From a virus, in IMG/VR virus record IMGVR_UViG_3300039098_000030, positions 1 through 43,382 of that record: a stretch of 43,382 nucleotides of DNA; one strand, written 5' to 3'. The notes beneath the pieces are model-generated. The model worked only from the letters and a program-made list of their open reading frames with translations. It was not told where the DNA came from and ran no database searches. Below, piece after piece: positions 1 through 6,944 of this stretch. The translations under genes and the position numbers were made by a program. Each line of letters opens with the position of its first letter. Positions within the stretch are counted from its first letter, which is position 1.

Positions 1-66
1 TATACCCTAACTCTATCAACTTTTGTTTATATTGTCAAGCTTTGTTGATGTTTATTTGAAAGAATT
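1..66 (-). promoter_or_regulatory. Promoter/operator repeat, copy 1
   Basis: This 66-bp element recurs at 39008-39073 with two mismatches, both in the -10 region. On the minus strand it carries TTGACA (33-38), a 17-bp spacer and TAGAGT (10-15), so the -10 is weaker than the perfect TATAAT of copy 2. ATCAAC (15-20) and GTTGAT (44-49) form an inverted repeat flanking the promoter, which would suit a repressor site. It fires left, out of the window. If the sequence is circular it would drive the methylase at 43382. The promoter is seen in sequence; the operator role is inferred. Confidence 0.7.
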
Positions 67-341
67 TATCTATTTCTCAACCCCTCAACCAACTCCAAAA
101 GCTCAACATTACTCTTAACATAATCAAATCTAACTGTCTTGATGAACTGTTTTTGTTTCTCTACCCACTCACTCTGTTTGAAGTGTGAACCTAAAACTAT
201 CCAGTTTCTTTTATCTCGTGTCATTTTGTCGTAGCTTACTTTGAACTTTATTGCTTTGCGTACTATTCTAAAGATAGTTCTTTCATCTACTTTTAACTCT
301 CTTAGTTTGTTTCGGCTTAGTATTAAATTGCTATCCCTCAT
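66..341 (-). CDS. Hypothetical protein, 91 aa
   Basis: A small, very basic protein rich in Lys and Arg with no domain I recognise. Its start overlaps the end of the 115-aa gene by 11 bp, which indicates translational coupling. It is the last gene of the replication-side operon and ends exactly where the 66-bp promoter repeat begins. The charge suggests nucleic-acid binding, but no helix-turn-helix can be defended. Confidence 0.7.
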   Translation of the reverse strand: MRDSNLILSRNKLRELKVDERTIFRIVRKAIKFKVSYDKMTRDKRNWIVLGSHFKQSEWVEKQKQFIKTVRFDYVKSNVELLELVEGLRNR

Positions 342-678
342 AAGTTGTAACCTCCTCTTGTATTGGTTTTCTTACTACTGAAAATAATGCCCCCTCAAAT
401 AAAATATCTCTCTCTTTAAAAGGTGCTATTTTTGAAAGCATTTTAAGAAATAATGGATAATTATTAACTTTATGTATCGGTGCAAAAAAACGATTAACTT
501 TATATAAATCATCAAAATTTTGATTTATTAGCATAATTAATTTATGAGGTAAAAGTTCTGGTGCTTTTGATTTTCCACATTTGATAAAATATAATTCAGA
601 ACCCTCAAACATTCCTATTCTCATACAAGCGTTCCAAATATGCTTCTCAAACTCTAATCTTGGCATTTGCTTATTCAT
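331..678 (-). CDS. Hypothetical protein, 115 aa
   Basis: No recognised domain. The protein looks soluble and mixed alpha/beta, with no signal peptide or membrane segment. It overlaps its neighbours at both ends (8 bp upstream, 11 bp downstream), so it is part of a tightly coupled four-gene operon headed by the replication-like gene at 1236-1880. A replication accessory role is inferred from position only. Confidence 0.7.
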   Translation of the reverse strand: MNKQMPRLEFEKHIWNACMRIGMFEGSELYFIKCGKSKAPELLPHKLIMLINQNFDDLYKVNRFFAPIHKVNNYPLFLKMLSKIAPFKERDILFEGALFSVVRKPIQEEVTTYEG

Positions 679-1243
679 TCGTTATTCCTTTTATCATTTG
701 AGATATTTTAGGACTTATATCATCGCTAAAACACTCTTGTTTATACTCTATTTGAATTTCATTAGTTTCTTGAACTCTTTGAATATTCCCTATTCTCTTA
801 GGATTTTCAAGCAACCATGATAAAACACTCTCAACATCTTCACTATTTAATTTTTTATAGTTCCCATATTCATTAATAACATATTTATTTATAAATTCTC
901 CATCTCTATCTAATCCGATAATTACAAAGTCTTTATAGCATCCTGCACCGTTTGCAATTTCTTTACCTTTATAGAATGATTGTAGATAATTATAAACACC
1001 CTTAGTATCATTAAATGGGTTCACTCCATCTTTTATGCCTAGTTCTATTTTCTTTCGATTGTAAGCAAACAATGCCTCTTTTGTTATAAGGTCTTTACTC
1101 TTCATAGGTTGGATAAATTCCATTCTAAAAACTAAAAACTTTGTCAAATCTTTATCTTCAATATCATGTATCATTTCAGATATGATTGTAGCTTGTACTA
1201 TATTTATTTCTAAAGCATCTTTTATAAAATCTATTCTATTCAT
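671..1243 (-). CDS. Hypothetical protein, 190 aa
   Basis: An acidic, mostly helical soluble protein with no family I can name. It follows the DnaT/helicase-loader-like gene with an 8-bp overlap and is followed by the 115-aa gene with another 8-bp overlap. A loader or replisome partner is possible by position, but no Walker motif or zinc motif is visible. Confidence 0.7.
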   Translation of the reverse strand: MNRIDFIKDALEINIVQATIISEMIHDIEDKDLTKFLVFRMEFIQPMKSKDLITKEALFAYNRKKIELGIKDGVNPFNDTKGVYNYLQSFYKGKEIANGAGCYKDFVIIGLDRDGEFINKYVINEYGNYKKLNSEDVESVLSWLLENPKRIGNIQRVQETNEIQIEYKQECFSDDISPKISQMIKGITNE

Positions 1244-1880
1244 TGATAAATCCTTGTGTTGGTAATCCTAATCCAAATTGAGAGTAATCTTGAACTTCTT
1301 GTTTTTTTTGTTGTTTTGGTTCAAATAAACCTTTCCATCCATTCATAATACTTGAGTTTATTATCTGCTCTTGAATTTCTTTAGAATAATCAGATAAAAA
1401 ATTAGCAGATAGTGTAACTCCATCTATTGATTTATACTTTTTGTAATTTAACCATTTTTTAAAAGCAATAGTATTTATAGTATTAGTATTTATAGTAGAT
1501 AAGTAATAAGTAATAGTATTAGTAGGGGTAGTTCGGGGGGTATCACTACTAGGTGTACTACTTGTATCTATACTCATATCTAATAGATTTTTAATATCAT
1601 CTATATTTACTAAATCTTCTTTTTTTAACATTGATTTAATTTTAAGAGTAATAGCTTTATACATAATAGAATATATATCTTCACTAATTTCTATTGTTTT
1701 TGTAATGGGTTTTTTGTTTTTATATCCAAAATACAGATTGATTTTAAAATGAATTTGAGTGTTATTATGTGTTAATGTATTTGATACACTTCCACCAGTG
1801 AACTCTTCTATTTTATAATCAGTATTTTTAACAATAAAAGCATTTAAAAGGTCTATATTTTGCTTATTTGTTAGTTTCAT
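1236..1880 (-). CDS. Putative phage replication protein (DnaT-like C-terminus)
   Basis: The 214-aa protein has an N-terminal alpha/beta part, a Ser/Thr/Pro-rich linker around residues 105-130, and a C-terminal helical module (about 138-185). That module has a Trp-Leu-x-Tyr start and ends in NGWKGLFEP. The NGWxGLF ending is typical of DnaT-like modules and C-termini of phage replisome organisers that recruit helicase, so a replication-initiation role is likely but not certain. No polymerase or helicase is in the window, so the phage may rely on host enzymes. The ATG has no clear Shine-Dalgarno and follows a strongly structured leader (1905-2005). Confidence 0.55.
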   Translation of the reverse strand: MKLTNKQNIDLLNAFIVKNTDYKIEEFTGGSVSNTLTHNNTQIHFKINLYFGYKNKKPITKTIEISEDIYSIMYKAITLKIKSMLKKEDLVNIDDIKNLLDMSIDTSSTPSSDTPRTTPTNTITYYLSTINTNTINTIAFKKWLNYKKYKSIDGVTLSANFLSDYSKEIQEQIINSSIMNGWKGLFEPKQQKKQEVQDYSQFGLGLPTQGFINE

Positions 1881-1904
1881 TTATTTAGGTGTTTTAAATT
1901 TACA

Positions 1905-2005
1905 CTCAACCAACTGAGAGGTTACCAAGCTTCTCGGTTGAGGTGTTCGGAGTGTATAAAGGTTATCAAAAAAGATAACCTCAGCTTGGTAACCTTTATA
2001 TACTC
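1905..2005 (-). ncRNA. Structured 5' leader RNA with loop-bulge pseudoknot
   Basis: Read on the minus strand, domain 1 pairs 1993-2005 with 1950-1962 (13 bp, one mismatch). It encloses a hairpin with arms 1974-1980 and 1961-1967 and a six-U loop, plus a 12-nt bulge (1981-1992). Domain 2 is a hairpin of CTCAACC/GGTTGAG and GAGA/TCTC pairs (1905-1942) with a 12-nt loop (1920-1931). That loop is perfectly complementary to 1983-1994, which spans the bulge and the edge of the domain 1 stem. The promoter at 2014-2019 would start RNA at about 2007, just before domain 1. It is probably a regulatory leader of the replication operon; a replication origin is the alternative. I do not recognise the class. 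Confidence 0.6.
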
Positions 2006-2013
2006 GTAGTGTC

Positions 2014-2019
2014 ATTATA
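2014..2019 (-). promoter_or_regulatory. Promoter (-10 TATAAT) for replication operon
   Basis: TATAAT on the minus strand is preceded by TTAGGG, giving TTAGGGTATA. The same ten bases occur in both copies of the 66-bp promoter repeat, where they lie just downstream of the -10. There is no good -35. A hairpin with 8-bp arms (2032-2039 and 2050-2057, AAGAGATA/TATCTCTT) covers the -35 region and could be an operator. Confidence 0.55.
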
Positions 2020-2091
2020 CCCTAATAAACCAAGAGATAAACCTAAATCTATCTCTTAATAATCAAATATACTTTGTAATTGTAACATAAA

Positions 2092-2122
2092 ACCTCTATA
2101 AGTGTCTTAAGTTTATAGAGGT
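2092..2122 (-). terminator. Intrinsic terminator-like hairpin
   Basis: A perfect 10-bp stem (2092-2101 with 2113-2122) with an 11-nt loop, followed on the minus strand by TTTT then A. It lies after the 96-aa gene and before the replication promoter, where a transcription stop would be expected. The U tract is short, so termination may be partial. Confidence 0.5.
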
Positions 2123-2160
2123 GTGATGAAGCTGGAACTTTCTCACGATGGTATTATAGC

Positions 2161-2451
2161 TTATTTACAAGTCTGATTCCAAACTTTTACCCACTCTGAA
2201 TATTTCATGTCTGATTCTAAGAAACCTATCGTTCCATTTCCTATGAACATTTGATAACCTGAATAGCCACCGTACGAGTTCTTTGCGTTCACTTTACCAC
2301 AAATAATGCGACCGTTAAACATATCTAACTCTTTGAATTTAGCACTTTCAGCGTCTTTTAGTCTGTCTCTTAGTGAGTTTTTTGCGTAACCCTCGTAACC
2401 CCATCCAGCGTATAGATTTAGTGCTAGTGCTATTATTATTAGTGATTTCAT
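2161..2451 (-). CDS. Secreted protein with signal peptide
   Basis: A 96-aa protein that begins with Met-Lys and a hydrophobic stretch ending near Tyr-Ala-Gly (residue about 16), a typical Sec signal. The mature part has a DAESAKF motif, then a Cys and AKNSYGGYSGY. This pattern occurs in small secreted proteins of many bacteria and prophages. The two mature-region cysteines could form a disulfide. Function is unknown. A cell-envelope role such as superinfection exclusion is a guess. It is followed by a terminator. Confidence 0.75.
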   Translation of the reverse strand: MKSLIIIALALNLYAGWGYEGYAKNSLRDRLKDAESAKFKELDMFNGRIICGKVNAKNSYGGYSGYQMFIGNGTIGFLESDMKYSEWVKVWNQTCK

Positions 2452-2454
2452 CTT

Positions 2455-2952
2455 TTATCCTTTGAAAATCAACTGTCTCGGCAGTATTTTATGACAAAAC
2501 CAAGCTACACCAAAATGTGGCGAACCTTTTTTTGTAAAATCTATTCTTTTATTTAGTGTTAATATCTCTATTCCATTTTCACTAAACATCTTACCTCTTG
2601 CTTGACCTTGTAGTGAGGATACTGGAAGCAGTAAAGCAAAAGGCTTTCCTAATTCATAACATTTTTTTATAAATTTATCTTTTTTACTGTACGGTGGGTT
2701 TGTTATTATTGCATCAACATTTGGAATATCATCTACTAAAAAATTAGAGCTTCCACTACTTAAACACCGATAACCTTTTTCATTTAAAAAATCTACCAAT
2801 TGTGAACTTTTGTCAGAAGTGCAATCATAATAAATCTTACCTTTATCCAAAAACTCTAGCAATGGTTCTAGTGCTTCTTTCGGGGTATAACACTCATCAC
2901 TTTTTGCATTGTTCCCTGTCTTTTTAAGCATTTCTATATTTGCACTTGCCAT
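2455..2952 (-). CDS. Adenine-specific DNA methylase-like protein
   Basis: A 165-aa protein with an N-terminal CYTPKEAL segment, a YDCTSD segment where the AdoMet-binding motif I should be, and a clear NPPYS motif (about 85-89) typical of N6-adenine methylases. Motif I lacks the usual glycines and there is no target-recognition domain. It may therefore be a minimal or degenerate enzyme, either modifying phage DNA or no longer active. The gene ends 3 bp before the secreted-protein gene. Confidence 0.6.
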   Translation of the reverse strand: MASANIEMLKKTGNNAKSDECYTPKEALEPLLEFLDKGKIYYDCTSDKSSQLVDFLNEKGYRCLSSGSSNFLVDDIPNVDAIITNPPYSKKDKFIKKCYELGKPFALLLPVSSLQGQARGKMFSENGIEILTLNKRIDFTKKGSPHFGVAWFCHKILPRQLIFKG

Positions 2953-2953
2953 C

Positions 2954-3049
2954 TTATTTTCCTTTTAGTATTTTGCTAAATTGTTTAGCAGTTAATTTTG
3001 GATTTTTAATCAACTCTTGTTTCATTATTTTATAATTTTTAGATATCAT
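2954..3049 (-). CDS. Small basic protein, 31 aa
   Basis: The ATG is preceded by AGAGGTAACGAC, a good Shine-Dalgarno, and the stop is 1 bp before the methylase-like gene. The peptide is Lys-rich and resembles a single short helix pair with no known family. It could be a real small protein or a leader coupling translation of the methylase. Confidence 0.45.
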   Translation of the reverse strand: MISKNYKIMKQELIKNPKLTAKQFSKILKGK

Positions 3050-3170
3050 GTCGTTACCTCTTAACTTTAGTCTGTTATTAGCGTGTATTTATTTGATGTG
3101 TCCTTTAACTTTTTACACATCAAACAATCCTTAAAAACCTAGTTATTTTTTCATCTTCTTTAGCTAGGTT

Positions 3171-3272
3171 TTAATTCAAATAGATACAGATATAAAAACA
3201 ATCTGCTAATCCTAAAAGTATCATTACTAAAACAGTTAGAAATATCTTTGAATCTGTTGCTAGTTTTCTCAT
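3171..3272 (-). CDS. Small membrane protein, 33 aa
   Basis: A single predicted transmembrane helix of about 20 hydrophobic residues. The start codon overlaps the stop of the 53-aa gene (ATGA), and AAGGATAAAAA precedes it. It is the last of three tiny coupled genes. Confidence 0.5.
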   Translation of the reverse strand: MRKLATDSKIFLTVLVMILLGLADCFYICIYLN

Positions 3273-3430
3273 TTTTTATCCTTGTAATCAAAATTATTTG
3301 ACCACACAAAAGTGAATACACCTAGTGCTGTTTGCCAATTTGAATAAAAGCCTATTAAAAACAACCCTCCTACAAATAGAATTGATTGAATTATGTTTGT
3401 TGGGTTTAGCTTATTAAATTTTATTTTCAT
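3269..3430 (-). CDS. Small membrane protein, 53 aa
   Basis: A basic N-terminus is followed by two hydrophobic segments (about 12-28 and 32-44), suggesting a helical hairpin in the membrane. ATGA overlaps link it to the genes on both sides, and AAGGATAAAAA precedes the start. Function is unknown; it is too far from the endolysin to be called a holin. Confidence 0.5.
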   Translation of the reverse strand: MKIKFNKLNPTNIIQSILFVGGLFLIGFYSNWQTALGVFTFVWSNNFDYKDKK

Positions 3431-3528
3431 TTTTTATCCTTGTAATATTTTATTTTGTGTTTCTTTTTGACTGGTATAGCAACAACAAAACCATGTTTGT
3501 TTATTGCTAGTTTTACTCGTTTAACCAT
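3427..3528 (-). CDS. Small basic protein, 33 aa
   Basis: A short Lys-rich protein whose start overlaps the stop of the Gln-rich gene by 8 bp and whose stop overlaps the next start (ATGA). No recognised domain. It is supported only by the unbroken chain of overlaps. Confidence 0.45.
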   Translation of the reverse strand: MVKRVKLAINKHGFVVAIPVKKKHKIKYYKDKK

Positions 3529-3865
3529 TTTGAGTTGGTTGCATCGGATTACCGTTTGCATCTACATAAGTAGTCGGTGGTGGTTGATATGATTGTTGCT
3601 GCTGTTGAGGTTGTTGGTAGTTTTGTTGCTGCTGAGGTGCTTGATAGCTTTGCTGTTGTCCTTGCTGAGCATCATCATAAACAGTACACATTACCATATC
3701 TTTACCCTCTTCTCTTTTAAATGCTGCAAGATTAACAGTCGGATCTAAAAGTACATATTCTTTACCACTTTGTGATACTCCGATAACTCCAACTTTAACC
3801 CAGTTTGTTGCCTCTACACCATCTTTATTTATATATTTTCCGTTTGCTACACTAATTTTACGCAT
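3521..3865 (-). CDS. Single-strand-binding-like protein with Gln-rich tail
   Basis: About 60 N-terminal residues could form a small beta barrel (ISVANGKY, WVKVGVIGV, YVLLDP). They are followed by a disordered Gln/Pro/Tyr-rich tail (about 65-114). The globular-domain-plus-tail layout and the position next to ERF suggest an SSB-like function, but an OB fold cannot be proven by eye and the tail does not end in the acidic SSB tip. Start chosen at 3865 because GGGAG lies 6 nt upstream; the ATG at 3877 lacks this. The start overlaps the end of the HNH gene. Confidence 0.55.
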   Translation of the reverse strand: MRKISVANGKYINKDGVEATNWVKVGVIGVSQSGKEYVLLDPTVNLAAFKREEGKDMVMCTVYDDAQQGQQQSYQAPQQQQNYQQPQQQQQSYQPPPTTYVDANGNPMQPTQNG

Positions 3866-4376
3866 AATTTCTCCCATTTTTAATATTTAATATTGTTCTT
3901 TTTGAAACACCAAACTCTACTGCAAGTTTTATGCTTGACTCTCCATTTAAAAATCTTTTTGTTATCTCTTCATCTTGTTTGATGTTAAGCTTTCTTGATT
4001 TAAAAACCTTTCCTTTATTTGCTAATCCAACAGCTTTACATGATTTTCTTAATATTTTTTTATGCTCAGTTCCGTTTACTAGCGAATTTTTATTAGCATG
4101 AATACTATTTTCTTTATATGTAACCCATTCAAGATTATTAACATTGTTATTGCTTTTTACTCCATCTTTATGATTAACTACATTTTTATCATCATTGTTT
4201 TCAATAAATGCTTTAGCCACTAATCTATGAATGAAATACTTAGTTCCTTTTAATTTAACGGTAAAATATCCATTTCCATTAGATATGGGGGTTAGATATT
4301 TTTCTTTCTTGCAACTCCAAACTCTACCATCTTCACTAATAGAATACAATTCATTTAGATTTTCAATATATTTCAT
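3858..4376 (-). CDS. HNH homing endonuclease (NUMOD4-HNH-HTH)
   Basis: A 172-aa protein. Residues 1-25 match the NUMOD4 pattern (LYSISEDGRVWS). Residues about 45-95 form the HNH nuclease with HRLVAKAFI, NHKDG and NNLEW, as in I-HmuI-type enzymes. Residues about 135-171 look like a helix-turn-helix (LAVEFGVSKRTI). The start overlaps the stop of a 35-aa RHH gene (ATGA), so the two form a unit behind a palindromic promoter. It has inserted between the ERF-side genes and the Gln-rich gene, and its last codons contain that gene's ribosome binding site. Confidence 0.88.
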   Translation of the reverse strand: MKYIENLNELYSISEDGRVWSCKKEKYLTPISNGNGYFTVKLKGTKYFIHRLVAKAFIENNDDKNVVNHKDGVKSNNNVNNLEWVTYKENSIHANKNSLVNGTEHKKILRKSCKAVGLANKGKVFKSRKLNIKQDEEITKRFLNGESSIKLAVEFGVSKRTILNIKNGRNYA

Positions 4377-4480
4377 CTTATTGATTCCTCTATAACTTTC
4401 GCAATTGTTGTATCTTTATCAAGTGCTAATTGTTTTAGCTTTCTCCATAAAGCAACTGGAACTTTTATACTTTTATACAT
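4373..4480 (-). CDS. Ribbon-helix-helix regulator, 35 aa
   Basis: The protein starts with a KSIKVPV beta strand, followed by two helices ending in TIAKVIEESI, the classic minimal RHH (Arc/CopG/antitoxin-like) pattern. AAGGAG lies 8 nt before the ATG. It overlaps the HNH gene by ATGA, and a palindrome (4493-4514) covers its -10 box. It is probably an autorepressor that also limits the nuclease. Confidence 0.72.
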   Translation of the reverse strand: MYKSIKVPVALWRKLKQLALDKDTTIAKVIEESIR

Positions 4481-4492
4481 TCTAACTCCTTA

Positions 4493-4514
4493 GTAGAATT
4501 ATACACTATTCTAC
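4493..4514 (-). promoter_or_regulatory. Promoter with palindromic operator for RHH-HNH unit
   Basis: GTAGAAT (4493-4499) and ATTCTAC (4508-4514) are perfect inverted arms with an 8-bp spacer. The -10 TATAAT (minus strand, 4498-4503) lies inside. This is a likely binding site for the RHH protein directly downstream. No convincing -35 is present. Confidence 0.6.
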
Positions 4515-4524
4515 CTTAAAGTAT

Positions 4525-4821
4525 TTATAAATCTTCATCTATTAAAACTTGAATCCAACTCATGTGATTATACATCTGTTCACGACTCAGTTTAGTTGAT
4601 GATATTGCTAAACCCTTATCTGTTTTAGGGTAGTTCATATCGAGTAACTTTAAAAGCCCTCTAAAGTCATTGTAACTATGACTCCTACATTTTATTACGA
4701 TCGGATTTGGATAACCCAACTCTTCAAAAGTTCCATCATAGACTAATAGCCTAAATCTTCTCCATAACTCTGTTACATACACATGATATAGAGAGTTTTG
4801 ATTATTATTTCTTTTAACCAT
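4525..4821 (-). CDS. Hypothetical protein, 98 aa
   Basis: A compact soluble protein ending in an acidic helix, with HMSWIQVLIDED near the C-terminus. It starts directly after the ERF stop codon, so it is probably part of the recombination module. I do not recognise the family; recombination-helper proteins of the Nin type occupy similar positions. Confidence 0.7.
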   Translation of the reverse strand: MVKRNNNQNSLYHVYVTELWRRFRLLVYDGTFEELGYPNPIVIKCRSHSYNDFRGLLKLLDMNYPKTDKGLAISSTKLSREQMYNHMSWIQVLIDEDL

Positions 4822-5514
4822 TTATTGACCTTTTAACCAATTCATAAACCCTTGAAAGTTTTGAGATTGTAATTGGTGCATCCCCTCTAAATTATTAGCT
4901 TTTGCAATAGCCATTATGTCGAAACCTTTTAGAGTTATTAAATTGGCTATCTCATCATACTGTGCTTTTGTGATTAGTTGTGGTGCGTTATTTGTTATAT
5001 TTCCACTTGCTTTATTCCCATCATCGTCTTCTTGCTCTAATCCTAAAACCGTTACAAGTTGGTATCTGCGAATATAAGTTAGTGCTGAACCTTGACCTTG
5101 ACTATCATCTTTTTTAAGTATCAAAGGCATAACACTTTCGATCATCTCACTTGGTTTATCTATATTTATTATTTGAGTTATTAAGTAGGTTTCATTATTA
5201 GAAACATCTGTTTTTTGAACTGATAATAAACCTGCATCTTTTAGTCTTGGAAGAACCTGCTCTAATACTGAATTAATATCAGCATATTTTGAGCCTTTAA
5301 AATATGCGTTTAATTTATCTTTACGAATAACCTCTACACTCTCTTGAAAGTCACTTAGTTTCTGATATATATTCTTAGTTGCATTAGCTGTCACTATCTC
5401 TTTATCAGCACTCTCTATGCTTTTAGTGGCTATCTCTAGTGATTTACTATTGTTAATTACTTTTTTGCCCTCTACACTCATTAGTGTATCGAACTCTTCA
5501 TCTTCTTTTTTCAT
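4822..5514 (-). CDS. erf: ERF-family single-strand annealing protein
   Basis: A 230-aa protein. Residues about 45-165 fit the ERF family: KYADINSVLEQVLPRL, then QGSALTYIRRYQLVTVLGL and an acidic EQEDDDGN. ERF proteins form rings on ssDNA and anneal complementary strands in phage recombination and genome circularisation. The first 40 residues are acidic and variable. It sits directly after the Gp157-like gene, the usual ERF/RecT neighbourhood. No partner exonuclease is adjacent; the VRR-NUC protein at 42508-42900 is distant. Confidence 0.88.
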   Translation of the reverse strand: MKKEDEEFDTLMSVEGKKVINNSKSLEIATKSIESADKEIVTANATKNIYQKLSDFQESVEVIRKDKLNAYFKGSKYADINSVLEQVLPRLKDAGLLSVQKTDVSNNETYLITQIINIDKPSEMIESVMPLILKKDDSQGQGSALTYIRRYQLVTVLGLEQEDDDGNKASGNITNNAPQLITKAQYDEIANLITLKGFDIMAIAKANNLEGMHQLQSQNFQGFMNWLKGQ

Positions 5515-5515
5515 T

Positions 5516-6001
5516 TTAAACCCTTTTTTTATTGATTTTTAATGTTTGGTTTTTAACAACTGTAATTAATTTAGCACCTTTTATTTCTTCACCATTTAAA
5601 AGAGCATTCTTAACTTTTGTTTTATCAATAGTAAACTTTTGAAAATCTTGCAGTTGTGTTTCATCTGAAATCTCAACTTCATAACTTGGTTGAGGTGTGT
5701 TGATAGTGATAGAACTAATTATAAGCCCGTTTAAACGACTTATTCCAACATCACTTAACCATTGAGCCGATTGAGTCTTAATCATCTCTATTTGGCTATT
5801 AGCATTAGCTTTCATTTGTTTTAGTTCTGCTGTTGCTTTATCCATTTTAGCTATTGCATCTTCAATATTGCCGATAGAAAATCCGACATAATCAACTAAA
5901 CTCTCTGGGCTTGTACTATTTAGTTTTGCATCTAAAATACCGTGTACTGTTTCAACACCTGCTGTTTCAAGTGATGTTATATAGCTTTCTTTAATTTTCA
6001 T
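5516..6001 (-). CDS. Siphovirus Gp157-like protein
   Basis: A 161-aa protein: an N-terminal helix, a coiled coil (about 40-80, IGNIEDAIAKMDKA), then a beta-rich C-terminus with DKTKVKNALLNGEEIKGAKL. This layout and the final Dk-x-k-x-aLk-x-Ge-x-x-Ga-L pattern fit the Gp157 family, found beside annealing proteins in phages and linked to resistance or recombination. The start overlaps the stop of the 58-aa gene (ATGA). Confidence 0.65.
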   Translation of the reverse strand: MKIKESYITSLETAGVETVHGILDAKLNSTSPESLVDYVGFSIGNIEDAIAKMDKATAELKQMKANANSQIEMIKTQSAQWLSDVGISRLNGLIISSITINTPQPSYEVEISDETQLQDFQKFTIDKTKVKNALLNGEEIKGAKLITVVKNQTLKINKKRV

Positions 6002-6174
6002 CTTTTATCCTTTACTAACATTTCATTTAGTTTTTGACCTAAGTCTCTATCAAAAACAACTGCTTCTAATTTTTGACTTTCACTCATTAATCTGTATTCA
6101 GCTAAATTCATAAGTATTGCTGTTGTTCTTTGGTTAAGTAAGTCCATCAGGTGGTGTATTTCTTCGTTATTCAT
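5998..6174 (-). CDS. Hypothetical protein, 58 aa
   Basis: A helical protein with no recognised domain. AAAAGGACAAGAAG precedes the start. Its stop overlaps the Gp157-like start (ATGA), so it is probably translated and coupled. Confidence 0.55.
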   Translation of the reverse strand: MNNEEIHHLMDLLNQRTTAILMNLAEYRLMSESQKLEAVVFDRDLGQKLNEMLVKDKR

Positions 6175-6187
6175 CTTCTTGTCCTTT

Positions 6188-6379
6188 TCAGAATGGTATC
6201 AATGTATAATCATTATATTTTAAATCAACTAAAACTTTTAAAGCCTCATCCCTATTTTCCCATATATTTATCATATGATAATTGTTATCCACATTTTTAT
6301 ATACTGTTGATACAGGTAAATGTTTTAAATTAAAATCAGCAAAAGATTCAATTTCTTTTATTATTTCAGTAAGTTTCAT
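6188..6379 (-). CDS. Hypothetical protein, 63 aa
   Basis: A small mixed alpha/beta protein with aromatic residues. A purine-rich GGGGTAGAAG precedes the ATG. It lies in the chain of small early genes upstream of Gp157. No family recognised. Confidence 0.55.
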   Translation of the reverse strand: MKLTEIIKEIESFADFNLKHLPVSTVYKNVDNNYHMINIWENRDEALKVLVDLKYNDYTLIPF

Positions 6380-6389
6380 CTTCTACCCC

Positions 6390-6494
6390 TTAAAATATTT
6401 TCTTCGGATTTTCTCCAAAAACTCTATTTGCTGTATATTCAGCGATTACAATCATTAGTCCTACGAGTGATAATACTATTATTGTTTCAATCAT
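6390..6494 (-). CDS. Small membrane protein, 34 aa
   Basis: One hydrophobic helix at residues 4-19 (IIVLSLVGLMIVI) followed by a short basic tail. It starts 12 bp after the 83-aa gene with AAAGGGACTTAAA upstream. Probably a single-pass inner-membrane peptide; function unknown. Confidence 0.5.
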   Translation of the reverse strand: MIETIIVLSLVGLMIVIAEYTANRVFGENPKKIF

Positions 6495-6505
6495 TTTAAG
6501 TCCCT

Positions 6506-6757
6506 TTATTCATTAATTCTATTTATACTTAAAGCGTCTGATAGGTCATTCATATCATCTTCAACACTATCATCAAATAAACAATTAAATATATCTATAG
6601 ACATGGCAGAATCATTAAATTTTCGGATAATTTCATCTTTTAAATCCTCATCAATTCTCTGATAAGATTCATCACTTACTACTGTTTGCAATATATCATA
6701 TAAACTATTCATATTATTTGTTGCATTTCTTCTCATTCCGTCAAAACTTGCTTTCAT
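6506..6757 (-). CDS. Hypothetical acidic protein, 83 aa
   Basis: A helical, acidic protein with no recognised motif. Its ATG overlaps the stop of the upstream 48-aa RHH-like gene (TAATG), and AAAGGATAAATA lies upstream. It is the second gene of the left early operon. Confidence 0.6.
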   Translation of the reverse strand: MKASFDGMRRNATNNMNSLYDILQTVVSDESYQRIDEDLKDEIIRKFNDSAMSIDIFNCLFDDSVEDDMNDLSDALSINRINE

Positions 6758-6903
6758 TATTTATCCTTTACATTTACACCAGACTCACTTTTACATCGAA
6801 TAACACAAAGTCTAATATATAATCTCATCGGCATTTTTGCTTTTTGTGATTGTTCTTTTATCATTTGATGTGTTTCTTCATCAAATTCTATTGTTTTTCT
6901 CAT
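6757..6903 (-). CDS. Ribbon-helix-helix-like regulator, 48 aa
   Basis: A KTIEFDEE strand is followed by two helices (HQMIKEQSQKAKMP and MRLYIRLCVI), which fits a short RHH DNA-binding protein. AAGGATTAAGATT precedes the ATG. The promoter upstream carries a CAGTATT-A-AATACTG palindrome. It is probably an autoregulator and the first gene of the 6903-2161 operon. Confidence 0.6.
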   Translation of the reverse strand: MRKTIEFDEETHQMIKEQSQKAKMPMRLYIRLCVIRCKSESGVNVKDK

Positions 6904-6944
6904 AATCTTAATCCTTATCTTGATATATTGTATTGTAATATATA

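Noticed and set aside
1500-1560. Tandem repeat in the replication gene (AGTATTAGTAT-like)
   Set aside because: It encodes the low-complexity Thr/Asn/Ser linker of the protein and has no regular unit resembling iterons.
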